From Simplicispira sp. 125 (GTDB lineage Bacteria; Pseudomonadota; Gammaproteobacteria; Burkholderiales; Burkholderiaceae_C): 64,000 bases of DNA. The notes beneath the pieces are model-generated. The model did not search any database and had not been told where the DNA came from. It was given only the letters and a program-made list of their open reading frames with translations. Within the stretch, counting starts at the first letter, position 1. Each line of letters starts with the position of its first letter. A program made the translations under genes and the position numbers. Below, in pieces: positions 43,658-52,419 of the stretch. The stretch spans positions 1,488,001 to 1,552,000 of the forward strand of contig NZ_QEKM01000001.1 of the NCBI RefSeq assembly GCF_003096555.1. The letters run 5' to 3'.

Positions 43658-44773
43658 ATGCACACTGCCCCGCCCTTTCTGCCACCCGGCCTGCGCCGCA
43701 GGGCGCTGCTGGGACTGGGCGCGTTGGGCCTGTGGCCGGGCGCCGCGCCGGGCTTGCCCGCGCGACCATTGCAATTTCCGCGCGACCATGGCAGCCACCC
43801 GGAGCTGCGCACCGAGTGGTGGTACATCACCGGCCATGCCGAGGCGGCGGGGCGCCAGTGGGGCTTTCAGGTGACGTTCTTCCGCTCCCGCGTGGATGCG
43901 ACGCAAGGCCTGCGCTCGGCCTTTGCGGCCAAACAACTGCTGTTTGCCCATGCCGCCCTGACCGACGTGCGGGGCCGGCGCCTGCTGCACGACCAGCGCA
44001 TTGCCCGCGCAGGGTTTGGTGTGGCACAGGCGAGCGAGGCCGACACCCTGGTGCGCCTGCAGGACTGGTCGCTGGCGCGCTCGGGCCTGCCGTCAGACCC
44101 GGCCCAGGGCAGCCGGTATGCCGCCCGCATCGAGGGTGCCGACTTCGGGCTGGACCTGCTTTTTGACACCACCCAGCCGCTGCTGCTGCAAGGCCAGCAG
44201 GGGCTCTCGCGCAAGGGGCCCCAGCCCGAACAAGCCAGCTACTACTACAGCCAGCCGCAACTGGCCGTGCGCGGCAGCATCGTGCTGCAGGGCCAGCGCA
44301 TGGCTATCGACACGGCCCAGGCCCACGCCTGGCTGGACCACGAATGGAGCGAAGCCCTGATGCACCCCGAGGCCGTGGGCTGGGACTGGATCGGCATGAA
44401 CCTGCACGATGGCAACGCACTCACGGCGTTCCGCCTGCGGCGCGCCGATGGCTCGACCCTGTGGGCGGGGGGGTCGTTTCGTGCCCCGGGCCAGGCGGTG
44501 CAGGTGTTTGGTGCGGATGCTGTGGTCTTCACGGCCCAGCGCTTTTGGACCAGCCCACACAGCGGCGCGCGCTACCCGGTGCAGTGGCAGGTGCACACCC
44601 CGGCGGGGCGTTTCCAGGTGAACGCGGTGCTGGACGACCAGGAGCTGGACAGCAGCGGATCTACCGGCGCCATTTACTGGGAAGGCCTGTCAGAGCTGCA
44701 GGCCAGCACCGGGCAAACCGTGGGCCGGGGGTACCTGGAAATGACGGGATACAAAAAGCCGCTGCGCCTGTAA
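43658..44773 (+). CDS. AttH-like lipocalin-fold (CrtC-type) exported protein
   Basis: A 371-aa protein with a Tat-like signal (LRRRALLGLGALGL) and then the AttH/CrtC double-lipocalin pattern: FPRDHGSHPELRTEWWYITG, GFQVTFFRSRVD, QLLFAHAALTDV and AWLDHEWSEALMHPEAVGWD followed by WIGMNLHDGN. AttH proteins accompany ABC systems of an ATPase plus FtsX-type permease (AttEFG), suggesting export or envelope transfer of a lipid or hydrophobic molecule. Here those subunits are at 38227 and 39432. The ATG at 43658 is 14 bp after the PLP enzyme gene. The substrate is unknown. Confidence 0.88.
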   Translation: MHTAPPFLPPGLRRRALLGLGALGLWPGAAPGLPARPLQFPRDHGSHPELRTEWWYITGHAEAAGRQWGFQVTFFRSRVDATQGLRSAFAAKQLLFAHAALTDVRGRRLLHDQRIARAGFGVAQASEADTLVRLQDWSLARSGLPSDPAQGSRYAARIEGADFGLDLLFDTTQPLLLQGQQGLSRKGPQPEQASYYYSQPQLAVRGSIVLQGQRMAIDTAQAHAWLDHEWSEALMHPEAVGWDWIGMNLHDGNALTAFRLRRADGSTLWAGGSFRAPGQAVQVFGADAVVFTAQRFWTSPHSGARYPVQWQVHTPAGRFQVNAVLDDQELDSSGSTGAIYWEGLSELQASTGQTVGRGYLEMTGYKKPLRL

Positions 44774-44802
44774 AGGCTGCAGCGGCTGTATGCGATGCAA
44801 GT

Positions 44803-44822
44803 GGCGGCCCGAGAGGGCCGCC
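44803..44822. terminator. GC-rich hairpin between convergent AttH and livM genes
   Basis: GGCGGCCC and GGGCCGCC form a perfect 8-bp stem closed by a GAGA tetraloop. There is no T-run on either side, so termination may need Rho, but its placement between two convergent genes suggests that role. Confidence 0.5.
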
Positions 44823-44835
44823 CAAGGTCAATACC

Positions 44836-45834
44836 TTATTTGGCCGCGCTCCCGGCACGGCGACGGTCCATCCAGGCGATGATCTCGCCCATGATGCCGC
44901 GGCGGAATGCCAGCACGCATACCACGAAGATCAGGCCGGTAACGATGGTGACCGACTCGCCCAGCGTATGGAACCATTCGATGCCAGACACGCGGGCCAG
45001 CATGTCGCCCAAATCACCGATCTTGTTCTCCAGCAGCACCACGACCGCAGACCCGACCAGAGGGCCTGAGAGCGTTCCCAGACCGCCGACAAGGGTCATC
45101 AGCACCACGTGGCCAGAAGCGGTCCAATGGGCATCGCTGAGTGTTGCAAAACCCAGGACCAGCGTCTTGAGCGAACCGGCCAGACCCGACAGGGCTGCAG
45201 ACAGCACGAAGGCCAGCAACTTGAAACGGTTGGTGTCATAGCCCAGCGAGATGGCCCGCTGTTCGTTTTCCTTGATGGCCTTGAGCACCTGGCCATAGGG
45301 CGAATGCACCGTGCGCACAATGACCAGGAAACCTGCCACGACCACGGTCAGGGCAACGTAGTACATCACCAGATCGTCTTTCAGGTCGATCAGGCCCAGC
45401 AGCTTGCCGCGTGGTACGCCCTGCAGGCCGTCCTCACCACCGGTGAAAGGGGCTTGCAAGCAGACGAAGAACAGCATCTGCGCCAGCGCCAGCGTAATCA
45501 TCGTCGAGTAGATGCCTTCGCGGCGAATGGCAAAGAAGCCGACGATCAGGCCCAAAAAGCCGCCACTGAGGGTGCCCAGCAGCAGGCCGACTTCAGGCGT
45601 AAAGCCCCATACTTTCATTGACTGGCCCGCCACGTAGGCTGCGCCACCCAGGAAGGCTGCATGACCGAAAGACAGCATGCCGGTATAGCCCAGCAGCAGG
45701 TTGAAAGCAGCGGCAAACAGTGCGAAGCACATCAGCTTCATCACAAACACCGGGTAGGCACCCAGCATCGGGGCCAGCAGCAGGCCGGCCAGCAGCAGGC
45801 CGTAGCCAATGGCGGAGATTTTCTTGGAGTTCAT
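44836..45834 (-). CDS. livM: Branched-chain amino-acid-type ABC transporter permease LivM
   Basis: A 332-aa inner-membrane permease with about nine spans. The family signature is seen in AFNLLLGYTGMLSFGHAAFL near the N-terminus and in LIVRTVHSPYGQVLKAIKEN followed by RAISLGYDTNRFKLLAFVLS. It pairs with LivH. In this operon the order on the minus strand is livG, livF, binding protein, livH, livM, so it is the last gene. The ligand may be an aromatic acid or amide rather than a branched-chain amino acid, given the binding protein. Confidence 0.93.
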   Translation of the reverse strand: MNSKKISAIGYGLLLAGLLLAPMLGAYPVFVMKLMCFALFAAAFNLLLGYTGMLSFGHAAFLGGAAYVAGQSMKVWGFTPEVGLLLGTLSGGFLGLIVGFFAIRREGIYSTMITLALAQMLFFVCLQAPFTGGEDGLQGVPRGKLLGLIDLKDDLVMYYVALTVVVAGFLVIVRTVHSPYGQVLKAIKENEQRAISLGYDTNRFKLLAFVLSAALSGLAGSLKTLVLGFATLSDAHWTASGHVVLMTLVGGLGTLSGPLVGSAVVVLLENKIGDLGDMLARVSGIEWFHTLGESVTIVTGLIFVVCVLAFRRGIMGEIIAWMDRRRAGSAAK

Positions 45835-45846
45835 GTGTGCTGCCCC

Positions 45847-46731
45847 TTATTTCTCTTTGCCGAACAGGCCGGCGGGGCGGATCAGGAGAACGATGACCAT
45901 GATGACAAACACCACGGTGGAGGACGCCTCGGGGTAAAACACTTTGGTGAAACCTTCAATAATGCCCAGGCCCAAACCCGTCAGGATGGAGCCCATGATG
46001 GAGCCCATGCCGCCAATCACCACCACGGCAAACACCACGATGATGAGGTTCTGCCCCATCAGGGGCGAAACCTGGTAGATCGGAGCCGCCAGCACCCCGG
46101 CAAAGGCCGCCAGTGCGGCGCCAAAGGCATAGGTGAGCGTGATCATCACGGGCACGTTGACACCAAAAGCTTCAACCAGGCGCGGGTTTTCAGTGCCAGC
46201 GCGCAGGTAGGCGCCCAGCTTGGTCTTTTCAATCACGAACCAGGTGGCGATGCACACCACGACCGAAGCCACGACGACCCAGGCACGGTAGTTGGGCAAA
46301 ATCATGAAGCCCAGGTTGGTGGCGCCTTGCAGCAGCTCGGGCGTGTCGTAGCCCAGGCCCGAAACGCCATAGACGGAGCGGTACACGCCCTCGATCACCA
46401 GCGTCAGCCCCAGCGTCAGCAGCAGGCCATAGAGGTGGTCGAGCTTGTAGATCCAGCGCAGCAGCAGGCGCTCGATCAACACACCGAAAATTCCCACCAC
46501 CAAGGGCGCCAGCACCAGCATCAGCCAGTAGTTGATGCCCAGGTAATTCATGGCCATCCAGGTGGTCACGGCCCCCATCATGAACAGCGCACCGTGCGCG
46601 AAGTTGATGACGTTGAGCAGGCCGAAAATCACGGCCAACCCCAGGCTGAGAATTGCGTAAAACGAGCCATTGACCAACCCCAAAAGGAGCTGGCTCAGCA
46701 TGGCTGGCAGGGAGACACCAAAAATTTCCAT
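45847..46731 (-). CDS. livH: Branched-chain amino-acid-type ABC transporter permease LivH
   Basis: A 294-aa inner-membrane permease with about eight spans. It shows LLLGLVNGSFYAILSLGLAV, FAHGALFMMGAVTTWM and, late in the protein, FAVVVIGGMGSIMGSILTGL, all standard for LivH. It starts at the ATG at 46731 and ends 12 bp before livM, so the two are co-translated. The gap of 130 bp after the binding-protein gene contains a hairpin. Confidence 0.94.
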   Translation of the reverse strand: MEIFGVSLPAMLSQLLLGLVNGSFYAILSLGLAVIFGLLNVINFAHGALFMMGAVTTWMAMNYLGINYWLMLVLAPLVVGIFGVLIERLLLRWIYKLDHLYGLLLTLGLTLVIEGVYRSVYGVSGLGYDTPELLQGATNLGFMILPNYRAWVVVASVVVCIATWFVIEKTKLGAYLRAGTENPRLVEAFGVNVPVMITLTYAFGAALAAFAGVLAAPIYQVSPLMGQNLIIVVFAVVVIGGMGSIMGSILTGLGLGIIEGFTKVFYPEASSTVVFVIMVIVLLIRPAGLFGKEK

Positions 46732-46805
46732 GGGAATGGGTTAGCAGAGGTCAGTGGGCAAATCAGGGGCTGGAGCTTTGGTCAGTGGTCCCGCATGCAT
46801 GCGAA

Positions 46806-46833
46806 GGCGTTGCTTGGCTTGGCCAGCAACGCC
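46806..46833 (-). terminator. Hairpin between binding-protein gene and livH (attenuator/mRNA stabiliser)
   Basis: GGCGTTGCTTGG and CCAGCAACGCC pair into an 11-12 bp stem without a T-run. A hairpin after the binding-protein gene usually protects its mRNA and lowers readthrough into the permease genes, giving an excess of binding protein. Confidence 0.5.
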
Positions 46834-46861
46834 CACAGCACATATACGGGACAGGAGTCAG

Positions 46862-48058
46862 TTACTTCCAGAGAGCGCACTTGCTCTCGGCTTTGGTGGT
46901 GAAGATCTGCTCGCCAGGAATTTTCTTGACCACCTTGAAGTAATCCCAAGGCTTGGTGGACTCAGCAGGCTTCTTCACTTCGAGCAGATACATGTCGTGC
47001 ACGTAACGACCGTCTGGACGCAGAACGCCCGAAGCGTAGAAGTCGTTCATCTTCATGCCGCGCCATGCGGTCATGACCTTGTCAGCATCCGTGCTCTTGG
47101 CTGCTTCGACGGCCTTGAGGTAGTTGGTGGTCGCAGAGTAATCAGCGGCCTGGATCGACGTAGGCATGCGCTTGGTCTTCTCGAAGAAACGGTTGGCAAA
47201 CTTGCGCGTGTCGTCGTTCAGGTCCCAGTACCAGCTGCTGGTGAACTGCAGGCCCGCTGTGTTGCGCAGGCCCAGGCTGTGGATGTCGGTGATGAACAGC
47301 AGCAGACCGGCCATCTTCATGGTCTTGTCGATGCCGAACTCCTTGGCTGCCTTGATGGCATTGATGGTGTCGCCACCGGCGTTGGCCAGGCCCAGGATTT
47401 GTGCCTTGGAGTTTTGCGCCTGCAGCAGGAACGAGGAGAAGTCAGATGCGTTGAGCGGGTGGCGCACCGAACCGGCGACCGTGCCGCCCTTGGCTTTGAC
47501 AGCCGCAGCGGTGTCGCTTTCCAGTGCTTGGCCAAAGGCATAGTCGGCAGTCAGGAAGAACCAGCTTTTGCCGCCGGCATCCACAATGGCCGAACCGGTA
47601 CCGCGTGCCAGCGCCACGGTGTCATAGGCGTAATGCACGGTGTAGGGTGTGCACTGTTCGTTCGTCAGTGCCGAAGAACCGGCGCCGCTGTTGACATACA
47701 CGCGCTTCTTCTCGGCGGCCACCTTGGCAGCTGCCAGAGCGGTACCCGAATTGGTGCCGCCGAACAGCATGGTCACGCCTTCGGTATCGATCCACTCGCG
47801 TGCTTTGGAAGCAGCGATGTCCGCCTTGTTCTGGTGGTCAGCGCTGATCAGTTCCACGGGCTTGCCCAGAACCTTTCCACCGAAGTCATCGATGGCCATC
47901 TGGATGGCCAGAGCGCCGTTCTTACCTTCCACGTCGGCATACAGGCTGGACATGTCGGTGATGAAACCGATCTTGACTTTGTCTTGAGCGTGCGCAACGG
48001 GCGCGACCAGGCCTGCGGCGCCCAGCATCACGGTGAGGACGGTTAGTTTGTTTTTCAT
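46862..48058 (-). CDS. ABC transporter substrate-binding protein (LivK-like, type I periplasmic)
   Basis: A 398-aa periplasmic protein with a signal peptide ending PVAHAQD (about residue 24). Family sequence includes VKIGFITDMSSLYADVEGKN, LFGGTNSGTALAAAKVAAEK and TNEQCTPYTVHYAYDTVALA. The branch looks like those binding aromatic acids, amides or urea-like ligands, though this cannot be decided. It sits in the middle of the operon, after livF and before livH. The start ATG at 48058 has GGAGACAAG upstream. Confidence 0.93.
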   Translation of the reverse strand: MKNKLTVLTVMLGAAGLVAPVAHAQDKVKIGFITDMSSLYADVEGKNGALAIQMAIDDFGGKVLGKPVELISADHQNKADIAASKAREWIDTEGVTMLFGGTNSGTALAAAKVAAEKKRVYVNSGAGSSALTNEQCTPYTVHYAYDTVALARGTGSAIVDAGGKSWFFLTADYAFGQALESDTAAAVKAKGGTVAGSVRHPLNASDFSSFLLQAQNSKAQILGLANAGGDTINAIKAAKEFGIDKTMKMAGLLLFITDIHSLGLRNTAGLQFTSSWYWDLNDDTRKFANRFFEKTKRMPTSIQAADYSATTNYLKAVEAAKSTDADKVMTAWRGMKMNDFYASGVLRPDGRYVHDMYLLEVKKPAESTKPWDYFKVVKKIPGEQIFTTKAESKCALWK

Positions 48059-48112
48059 GCTTGTCTCCTGAAGTAAAGGGAGGGTGGGGGAAAATAGTGC
48101 GGAAAAAGCGCG

Positions 48113-48838
48113 TCAGACGCCCAGCAACTGGTTGAGCACCGGCATTTTTTCCTGCAGTTCGCCAGAGCCAAAACTCTCGACGATGCAGCCGTGCTCCATG
48201 ACATAAAAACGATCGGCCAAGGGGGCTGCAAAGCGGAAGTTCTGCTCCACCATCACGACGGTGTAGCCCTTTTTGCGCAGCATGGTGATCATCCGTGCGA
48301 GTGCCTGAACGATGACCGGGGCCAGGCCCTCGGAAATTTCATCGAGCAGCAGCAGCTTGGCGCCGGTGCGCAGGATGCGGGCCACGGCCAGCATCTGCTG
48401 CTCGCCGCCCGACAGGCGGGTACCCTGGCTGTTCTTGCGCTCGGCCAGGTTGGGGAACATGTCATAGATTTCTTCCACCGACATGCCCGCAGAACCTGTC
48501 TTGAGGGCTGGCGGCAGCAGCAGGTTTTCTTCGCACGATAGGCTGGAGAAAATGCCGCGCTCTTCAGGGCAGTAGCCCACGCCCAGGTGCGCAATGCGGT
48601 GCGTGGCCATGCCCACGGTTTCCACGCCGTTGATCTTGATGGAGCCTTTGCGAGAACCCGTCAATCCCATGATGGCGCGCATGGTGGAGGTACGGCCTGC
48701 GCCATTGCGCCCCAGCAGCGTCACCACTTCGCCGGGTTGCACGGCGATGTTCACACCATGCAGCACATGCGATTCACCGTACCAGGCTTCCAGGTTGCGG
48801 ATTTCGAGAGCGGGAGTATTCGAAGCAGCGGTAGCCAT
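48113..48838 (-). CDS. livF: Branched-chain amino-acid-type ABC transporter ATPase LivF
   Basis: A 241-aa nucleotide-binding protein. It opens IRNLEAWYGESHVLHGVNI. The Walker A reads LLGRNGAGRTSTMRAIMGL, with Arg49 where the catalytic Lys is nearly always found; the signature RLSGGEQQMLAVARIL and Walker B KLLLLDEISEGLAP are intact. As I recall, some betaproteobacterial LivF proteins share this change, so the protein may rely on LivG for ATP hydrolysis. It starts 1 bp before the livG stop, and is followed by the binding-protein gene after 54 bp. Confidence 0.93.
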   Translation of the reverse strand: MATAASNTPALEIRNLEAWYGESHVLHGVNIAVQPGEVVTLLGRNGAGRTSTMRAIMGLTGSRKGSIKINGVETVGMATHRIAHLGVGYCPEERGIFSSLSCEENLLLPPALKTGSAGMSVEEIYDMFPNLAERKNSQGTRLSGGEQQMLAVARILRTGAKLLLLDEISEGLAPVIVQALARMITMLRKKGYTVVMVEQNFRFAAPLADRFYVMEHGCIVESFGSGELQEKMPVLNQLLGV

Positions 48839-48839
48839 G

Positions 48840-49610
48840 TCAGTGCGCCCCCTGCAATTGGCCGTCGGTCGTGCCCATGTAGGCTTCCATCACTTGCGGG
48901 TTGTTTGAAACTTCGGCGTAAGGCCCTTCGGCCAGAACGGCGCCACGCTGCAGCACCGTGATGCAGTCGGCAATGGTGGAGACCACCTTCATGTTGTGTT
49001 CCACCATCAGGATGGTGCGGCCAGCAGAGACTTTCTTGATCAGCTGGGTGACACGGTCCACGTCTTCGTGGCCCATGCCCTGCGTGGGCTCGTCGAGCAG
49101 CATCAGCTCGGGTTCCATCGACAGCGTGGTGGCAATCTCCAGGGCGCGCTTGCGTCCGTAGGGGAGATTGACAGTGACTTCGTCGGCCAGGTCTTCAAGG
49201 CCCACTTCGGTGAGCAACTGCATGGCACGGTCGTCCAGTTGGCGCAGGGTGCGCTCGCTGCGCCAGAAATGAAAAGACGTACCCAGCTTGCGTTGCAGGC
49301 CCAAGCGAACGTTTTCCAACAGGGTGAGGTGTGGAAACACGGCAGAAATCTGGAACGAACGGATCACACCACGGCGGGCAATCTGTGCAGGCTGCTCCTG
49401 CGTGATGTCCTGCCCGTTAAAGCGGATAACGCCCGAGGTCGGCACCAGAAACTTGGTGAGCAGGTTGAAGCATGTGGTCTTACCGGCCCCGTTCGGCCCG
49501 ATCAGGGCGTGGATGGACCCCCGGCGCACGGCCAGGTTGACATCACTGACCGCTGTGAAGCCTTTGAACTCCTTGGTCAGGTGGGTGGTTTCAAGAATGA
49601 CGTCGCTCAT
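48840..49610 (-). CDS. livG: Branched-chain amino-acid-type ABC transporter ATPase LivG
   Basis: A 256-aa nucleotide-binding protein. Walker A is LIGPNGAGKTTCFNLLTKFL, with the normal Lys. The Liv family insert VRLGLQRKLGTSFHFWRS, signature-like LPYGRKRALEIATTLSMEPE and Walker B ELMLLDEPTQGMGHED are present. I chose the ATG at 49610 (MSDVILETTHL), which has a GGCGCAATG context with AAGG-like bases upstream; the frame extends 54 bp further. It is the first gene of the operon on the minus strand, so the promoter should lie within about 49620-49800. Confidence 0.94.
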   Translation of the reverse strand: MSDVILETTHLTKEFKGFTAVSDVNLAVRRGSIHALIGPNGAGKTTCFNLLTKFLVPTSGVIRFNGQDITQEQPAQIARRGVIRSFQISAVFPHLTLLENVRLGLQRKLGTSFHFWRSERTLRQLDDRAMQLLTEVGLEDLADEVTVNLPYGRKRALEIATTLSMEPELMLLDEPTQGMGHEDVDRVTQLIKKVSAGRTILMVEHNMKVVSTIADCITVLQRGAVLAEGPYAEVSNNPQVMEAYMGTTDGQLQGAH

Positions 49611-49802
49611 TGCGCCTTGGATGCTCCGTGGATGGCTGGTCAGTCGTTTATGAGGCGGCCACAACCAGCATGAATGTTTGTGCTGGAGCGGACTTTAAGT
49701 TGATGCCACGCAATTACCTACCGGTGCTTTCTCCTAGGTAGTAGTCCGTACAAGGTGTAAGCCCTATGTAATACCGCCTATCCCCGCCCGGCCCTGGCTG
49801 CG

Positions 49803-49887
49803 GTATCTACACATAAAAATCCAAGAAAAACCGCCAAAGCCGCTTATTCAACAAGCGGTAGCAGCTATGTTTTTTGAAATAAATTGC
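49803..49887 (-). repeat. Palindromic repeat (family 1), intergenic copy upstream of the ABC exporter
   Basis: On the plus strand GAAAAACCGCCAAAGCCGCT, TATTCAACAAGCGGTAGCAG, CTATGTTTTTTGAAAT: reverse orientation, with CCGCTTATTCAACAAGCGG forming a tight hairpin. It lies in the divergent gap between livG and the ABC exporter gene. The rest of that gap (49611-49938) shows nothing else I can name. Confidence 0.6.
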
Positions 49888-49938
49888 TGCGAAACCCCTC
49901 TACCTCGGGTGCCAGCAGGCGCCCCCTACACTCTCATC

Positions 49939-51750
49939 ATGGCTACAACGCAAACTGCTCCTCCCGCCCCCGGTGCACCCCGTGCGCTGGGGGGCCTGCT
50001 TCCGTTTCTGCGCCCGTATCGCACGCGCATTGCTCTGTCCTTTGTTTTTTTATTCTTGGCGGCAGCGGCCACGCTTGCCATTCCTCTCGCCCTGAGCGGC
50101 CTGATCGACAGCAGTTTGGCCTCTTCGGACCGAGGCACACAGGCCATGGCCTTGCGCGGCAAATTCACCGCGCTGTTTGGTGTGGTGGTGATGCTTGGTA
50201 TTTTTTCGTCGGCACGTTTTTATCTGATGAGCTGGCTCGGCGAGCGTGTGACAGCTGACCTGCGCAATGCCGTGTATGCCCATGTATTGCGGCAAAGCCC
50301 GCAGTTTTTTGAAACCACACAAAGCGGTGAAGTGTTGTCACGCTTGACCACCGACACCACGCTGGTGCAAACCGTAGTGGGCTCGTCGCTATCAATGGGG
50401 TTGCGCAACGCAGTCGTCGGCACGGGCGCCATCATCATGCTGGTATGGACAAACCCGCGTGTCATGGCCGTCGTACTGCTGATGCTGGTCGTCGTCGTGC
50501 TGCCCGCGCTATGGATCGGGCGGCGGGTGCGCCGCCTCTCGCGCGCCAGCCAGGACCGCGTAGCGGACTCCAGCGCCATCGCAGCCGAAATCCTCAACGC
50601 CGTTCCCGTGGTGCAAAGCTACGTGGCAGAGGAACGCGAATCCCAGCGCTTCAGCCAAGCCACCCAGAGCGCTTTTGAGACCGCCGTGCGCCGCTCCAGA
50701 GCAGGCGCTGCCATGGTGGCTTTCATCATCATCGCCAACGCGGCCTTGCTGCTATGGGGCCTGTACCAGGGCACACAGTCCGTTCTGGATGGCAATATGA
50801 GCTACGGCCATCTGGGTCAGACGGTCGTGTACGTGATGCTGCTGGCCGGGGCTGCCACGGTGCTGGGCGAGGTGTACGGTGACCTGCTGCGCGCCGCAGG
50901 CGCCACCGAGCGCCTGATGGAATTGCTGGCCAGCGACTCCCCCGTGGCCTCCCCCGCTCAGCCCGTGCCCTTACCAAAAACCAATCAAGGCCTGGCCGTG
51001 GAGTTTGATCATGTGGGTTTTCACTATCCGTCCCGGCCTGGCCAGGCTGCCTTGCAGGACTTTACGCTGTCGCTGCAACCCGGTGAAACAGTCGCCTTGG
51101 TAGGGGCCAGCGGTGCTGGCAAGACCACCGTTTTCCAGCTGCTGCAGCGCTTCTATGACATTGACTGTGTACATCTAGGACAAGGGGCCATCCGCTTGAA
51201 CGGCGTGGACATCCGCGCACTGTCTTTCGACACCCTGCGCGGCAGCATCGGCACCGTCCCTCAGGATGCCGTGATCTTTTCAGCCAGCGCGTTGGAGAAT
51301 ATCCGCTATGGACGGCCAAGTGCTTCAGACGATGAAGTCATGGCAGCCGCCCGCGTTGCCTTCGCCCATGACTTTCTCCAAGCCTTACCTGAAGGCTACG
51401 CCACTTTTTTGGGCGAGCGCGGAGTGCGGCTTTCGGGTGGTCAGCGCCAGCGCATCGCCATTGCACGCGCCATGCTCAAAAATCCACCTCTGCTCCTGCT
51501 TGACGAGGCCACAAGCGCCCTGGATGCTGAAAGCGAGCGCATGGTCCAGGCAGCACTGGACTCGGCCATGCAAAGCCAGGCAGGTCAGCGCACCACTCTG
51601 GTAATTGCCCACCGCCTGGCCACAGTGCAGAACGCCGACCGCATCGTGGTGATGGAGCATGGGCGCATCGTGGAACAGGGTCGGCACGTGGAGTTACTGG
51701 CGCGCAATGGGGTGTATGCACGCCTTGCGGCACTGCAATTTACGGTGTAG
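49939..51750 (+). CDS. MsbA-like ABC exporter (fused membrane and ATPase domains)
   Basis: A 603-aa half-transporter: six membrane spans (about residues 30-320) and a C-terminal nucleotide-binding domain. Walker A is GASGAGKTTVFQLLQRFYD, the signature LSGGQRQRIAIARAMLKNPP, Walker B LLLLDEATSALDAES. The spans include SARFYLMSWLGERVTADLRN and the coupling helix DLRNAVYAHVLRQSPQFFE. It acts as a homodimer exporting lipids, drugs or peptides; the substrate cannot be told. The ATG at 49939 is the first with a normal N-terminus; the open frame starts 72 bp upstream. Confidence 0.93.
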   Translation: MATTQTAPPAPGAPRALGGLLPFLRPYRTRIALSFVFLFLAAAATLAIPLALSGLIDSSLASSDRGTQAMALRGKFTALFGVVVMLGIFSSARFYLMSWLGERVTADLRNAVYAHVLRQSPQFFETTQSGEVLSRLTTDTTLVQTVVGSSLSMGLRNAVVGTGAIIMLVWTNPRVMAVVLLMLVVVVLPALWIGRRVRRLSRASQDRVADSSAIAAEILNAVPVVQSYVAEERESQRFSQATQSAFETAVRRSRAGAAMVAFIIIANAALLLWGLYQGTQSVLDGNMSYGHLGQTVVYVMLLAGAATVLGEVYGDLLRAAGATERLMELLASDSPVASPAQPVPLPKTNQGLAVEFDHVGFHYPSRPGQAALQDFTLSLQPGETVALVGASGAGKTTVFQLLQRFYDIDCVHLGQGAIRLNGVDIRALSFDTLRGSIGTVPQDAVIFSASALENIRYGRPSASDDEVMAAARVAFAHDFLQALPEGYATFLGERGVRLSGGQRQRIAIARAMLKNPPLLLLDEATSALDAESERMVQAALDSAMQSQAGQRTTLVIAHRLATVQNADRIVVMEHGRIVEQGRHVELLARNGVYARLAALQFTV

Positions 51751-51800
51751 CGGCGCAGTGTCTACCCACCGACAAGGGCGTGGCGGATAGACGCGAGGAA

Positions 51801-51920
51801 CTTAGAGCGGATAACAAAACGCAGAGAAGCGGTTCTGGCGAGGCGCTACGTCGCAGGCGGTACGAGTCGTACGACAAGACGCGGCAACAACGCCAGAAAC
51901 GTTTGCTTGGTCGCTCTTAG
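51801..51920. repeat. MITE-like 120-bp element (family 3)
   Basis: Ends CTTAGAGCG and TCGCTCTTAG are inverted repeats. The middle has TTCTGGCG and CGCCAGAA as a second inverted pair around GCGGTACGAGTCGTACGAC and GCGGCAACAACG. The GCAACAACG string is shared with the elements at 8.4 and 30.5 kb, so they may be related. It separates the ABC exporter gene from the convergent DUF1178 gene and touches its stop codon. Confidence 0.6.
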
Positions 51921-52384
51921 TGCAAAGTTTCGGTCACAGCCTGGGGGAGCGGCAACACCGGCACGCCCTCTTCCAGCAACTGCAAAGTCTGGTCCGCACT
52001 GGCCTGGCCTTTGATTGCTCGCTCGGGCGCATCACCTCGGTGGATGCGCCGCGCTTCTTCGGCAAACTGGGAACCCACATCTTCAGCCTGTGCTGCGGCC
52101 TGGCGCGCCCACTGCAGCACGCTGGCAGCGGTCGGCATCGACACTTGTGCGGGATCGGAGACCCGTGATGGCTCTGCGGCATCAAGTCGCGGAGATGTTG
52201 TCGCAGGGGGCTCGCGCGCACCCAGGTTGATACGCGGCGCGCTAAGCGCCTTGCGCACTTGTGCATCGCCACACAGCGGGCAGGTCAGCAAACCCCGCTG
52301 CAATTGGCTCTGAAAATCTTGCTCGCTCCCAAACCAGCCTTCAAAGGCATGGTCGTTCTGACAGTGCAGATCGAGCACTTTCAT
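51917..52384 (-). CDS. DUF1178 family protein
   Basis: A 155-aa protein. The N-terminal DUF1178 zinc-ribbon-like part (LDLHCQNDHAFEGWFGS and LLTCPLCGDAQVRKALSAPR) has four Cys/His that could bind metal; the middle is low-complexity, and the end includes EEARRIHRGDAPERAIKG. No function is known for this family, although members often lie near nuo and DUF2818 genes in betaproteobacteria, as here. The ATG at 52384 gives the standard N-terminus MKVLDLHC. Confidence 0.9.
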   Translation of the reverse strand: MKVLDLHCQNDHAFEGWFGSEQDFQSQLQRGLLTCPLCGDAQVRKALSAPRINLGAREPPATTSPRLDAAEPSRVSDPAQVSMPTAASVLQWARQAAAQAEDVGSQFAEEARRIHRGDAPERAIKGQASADQTLQLLEEGVPVLPLPQAVTETLH

Positions 52385-52419
52385 GGGGGACTGCCGCTTC
52401 GGCCTTCAGTACACCCGAC

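Noticed and set aside
45661..46902. A 413-codon plus-strand frame opposite livH and livM, rich in His and Gln
   Set aside because: The composition is that of an antisense frame, and the opposite strand encodes well-defined permeases.
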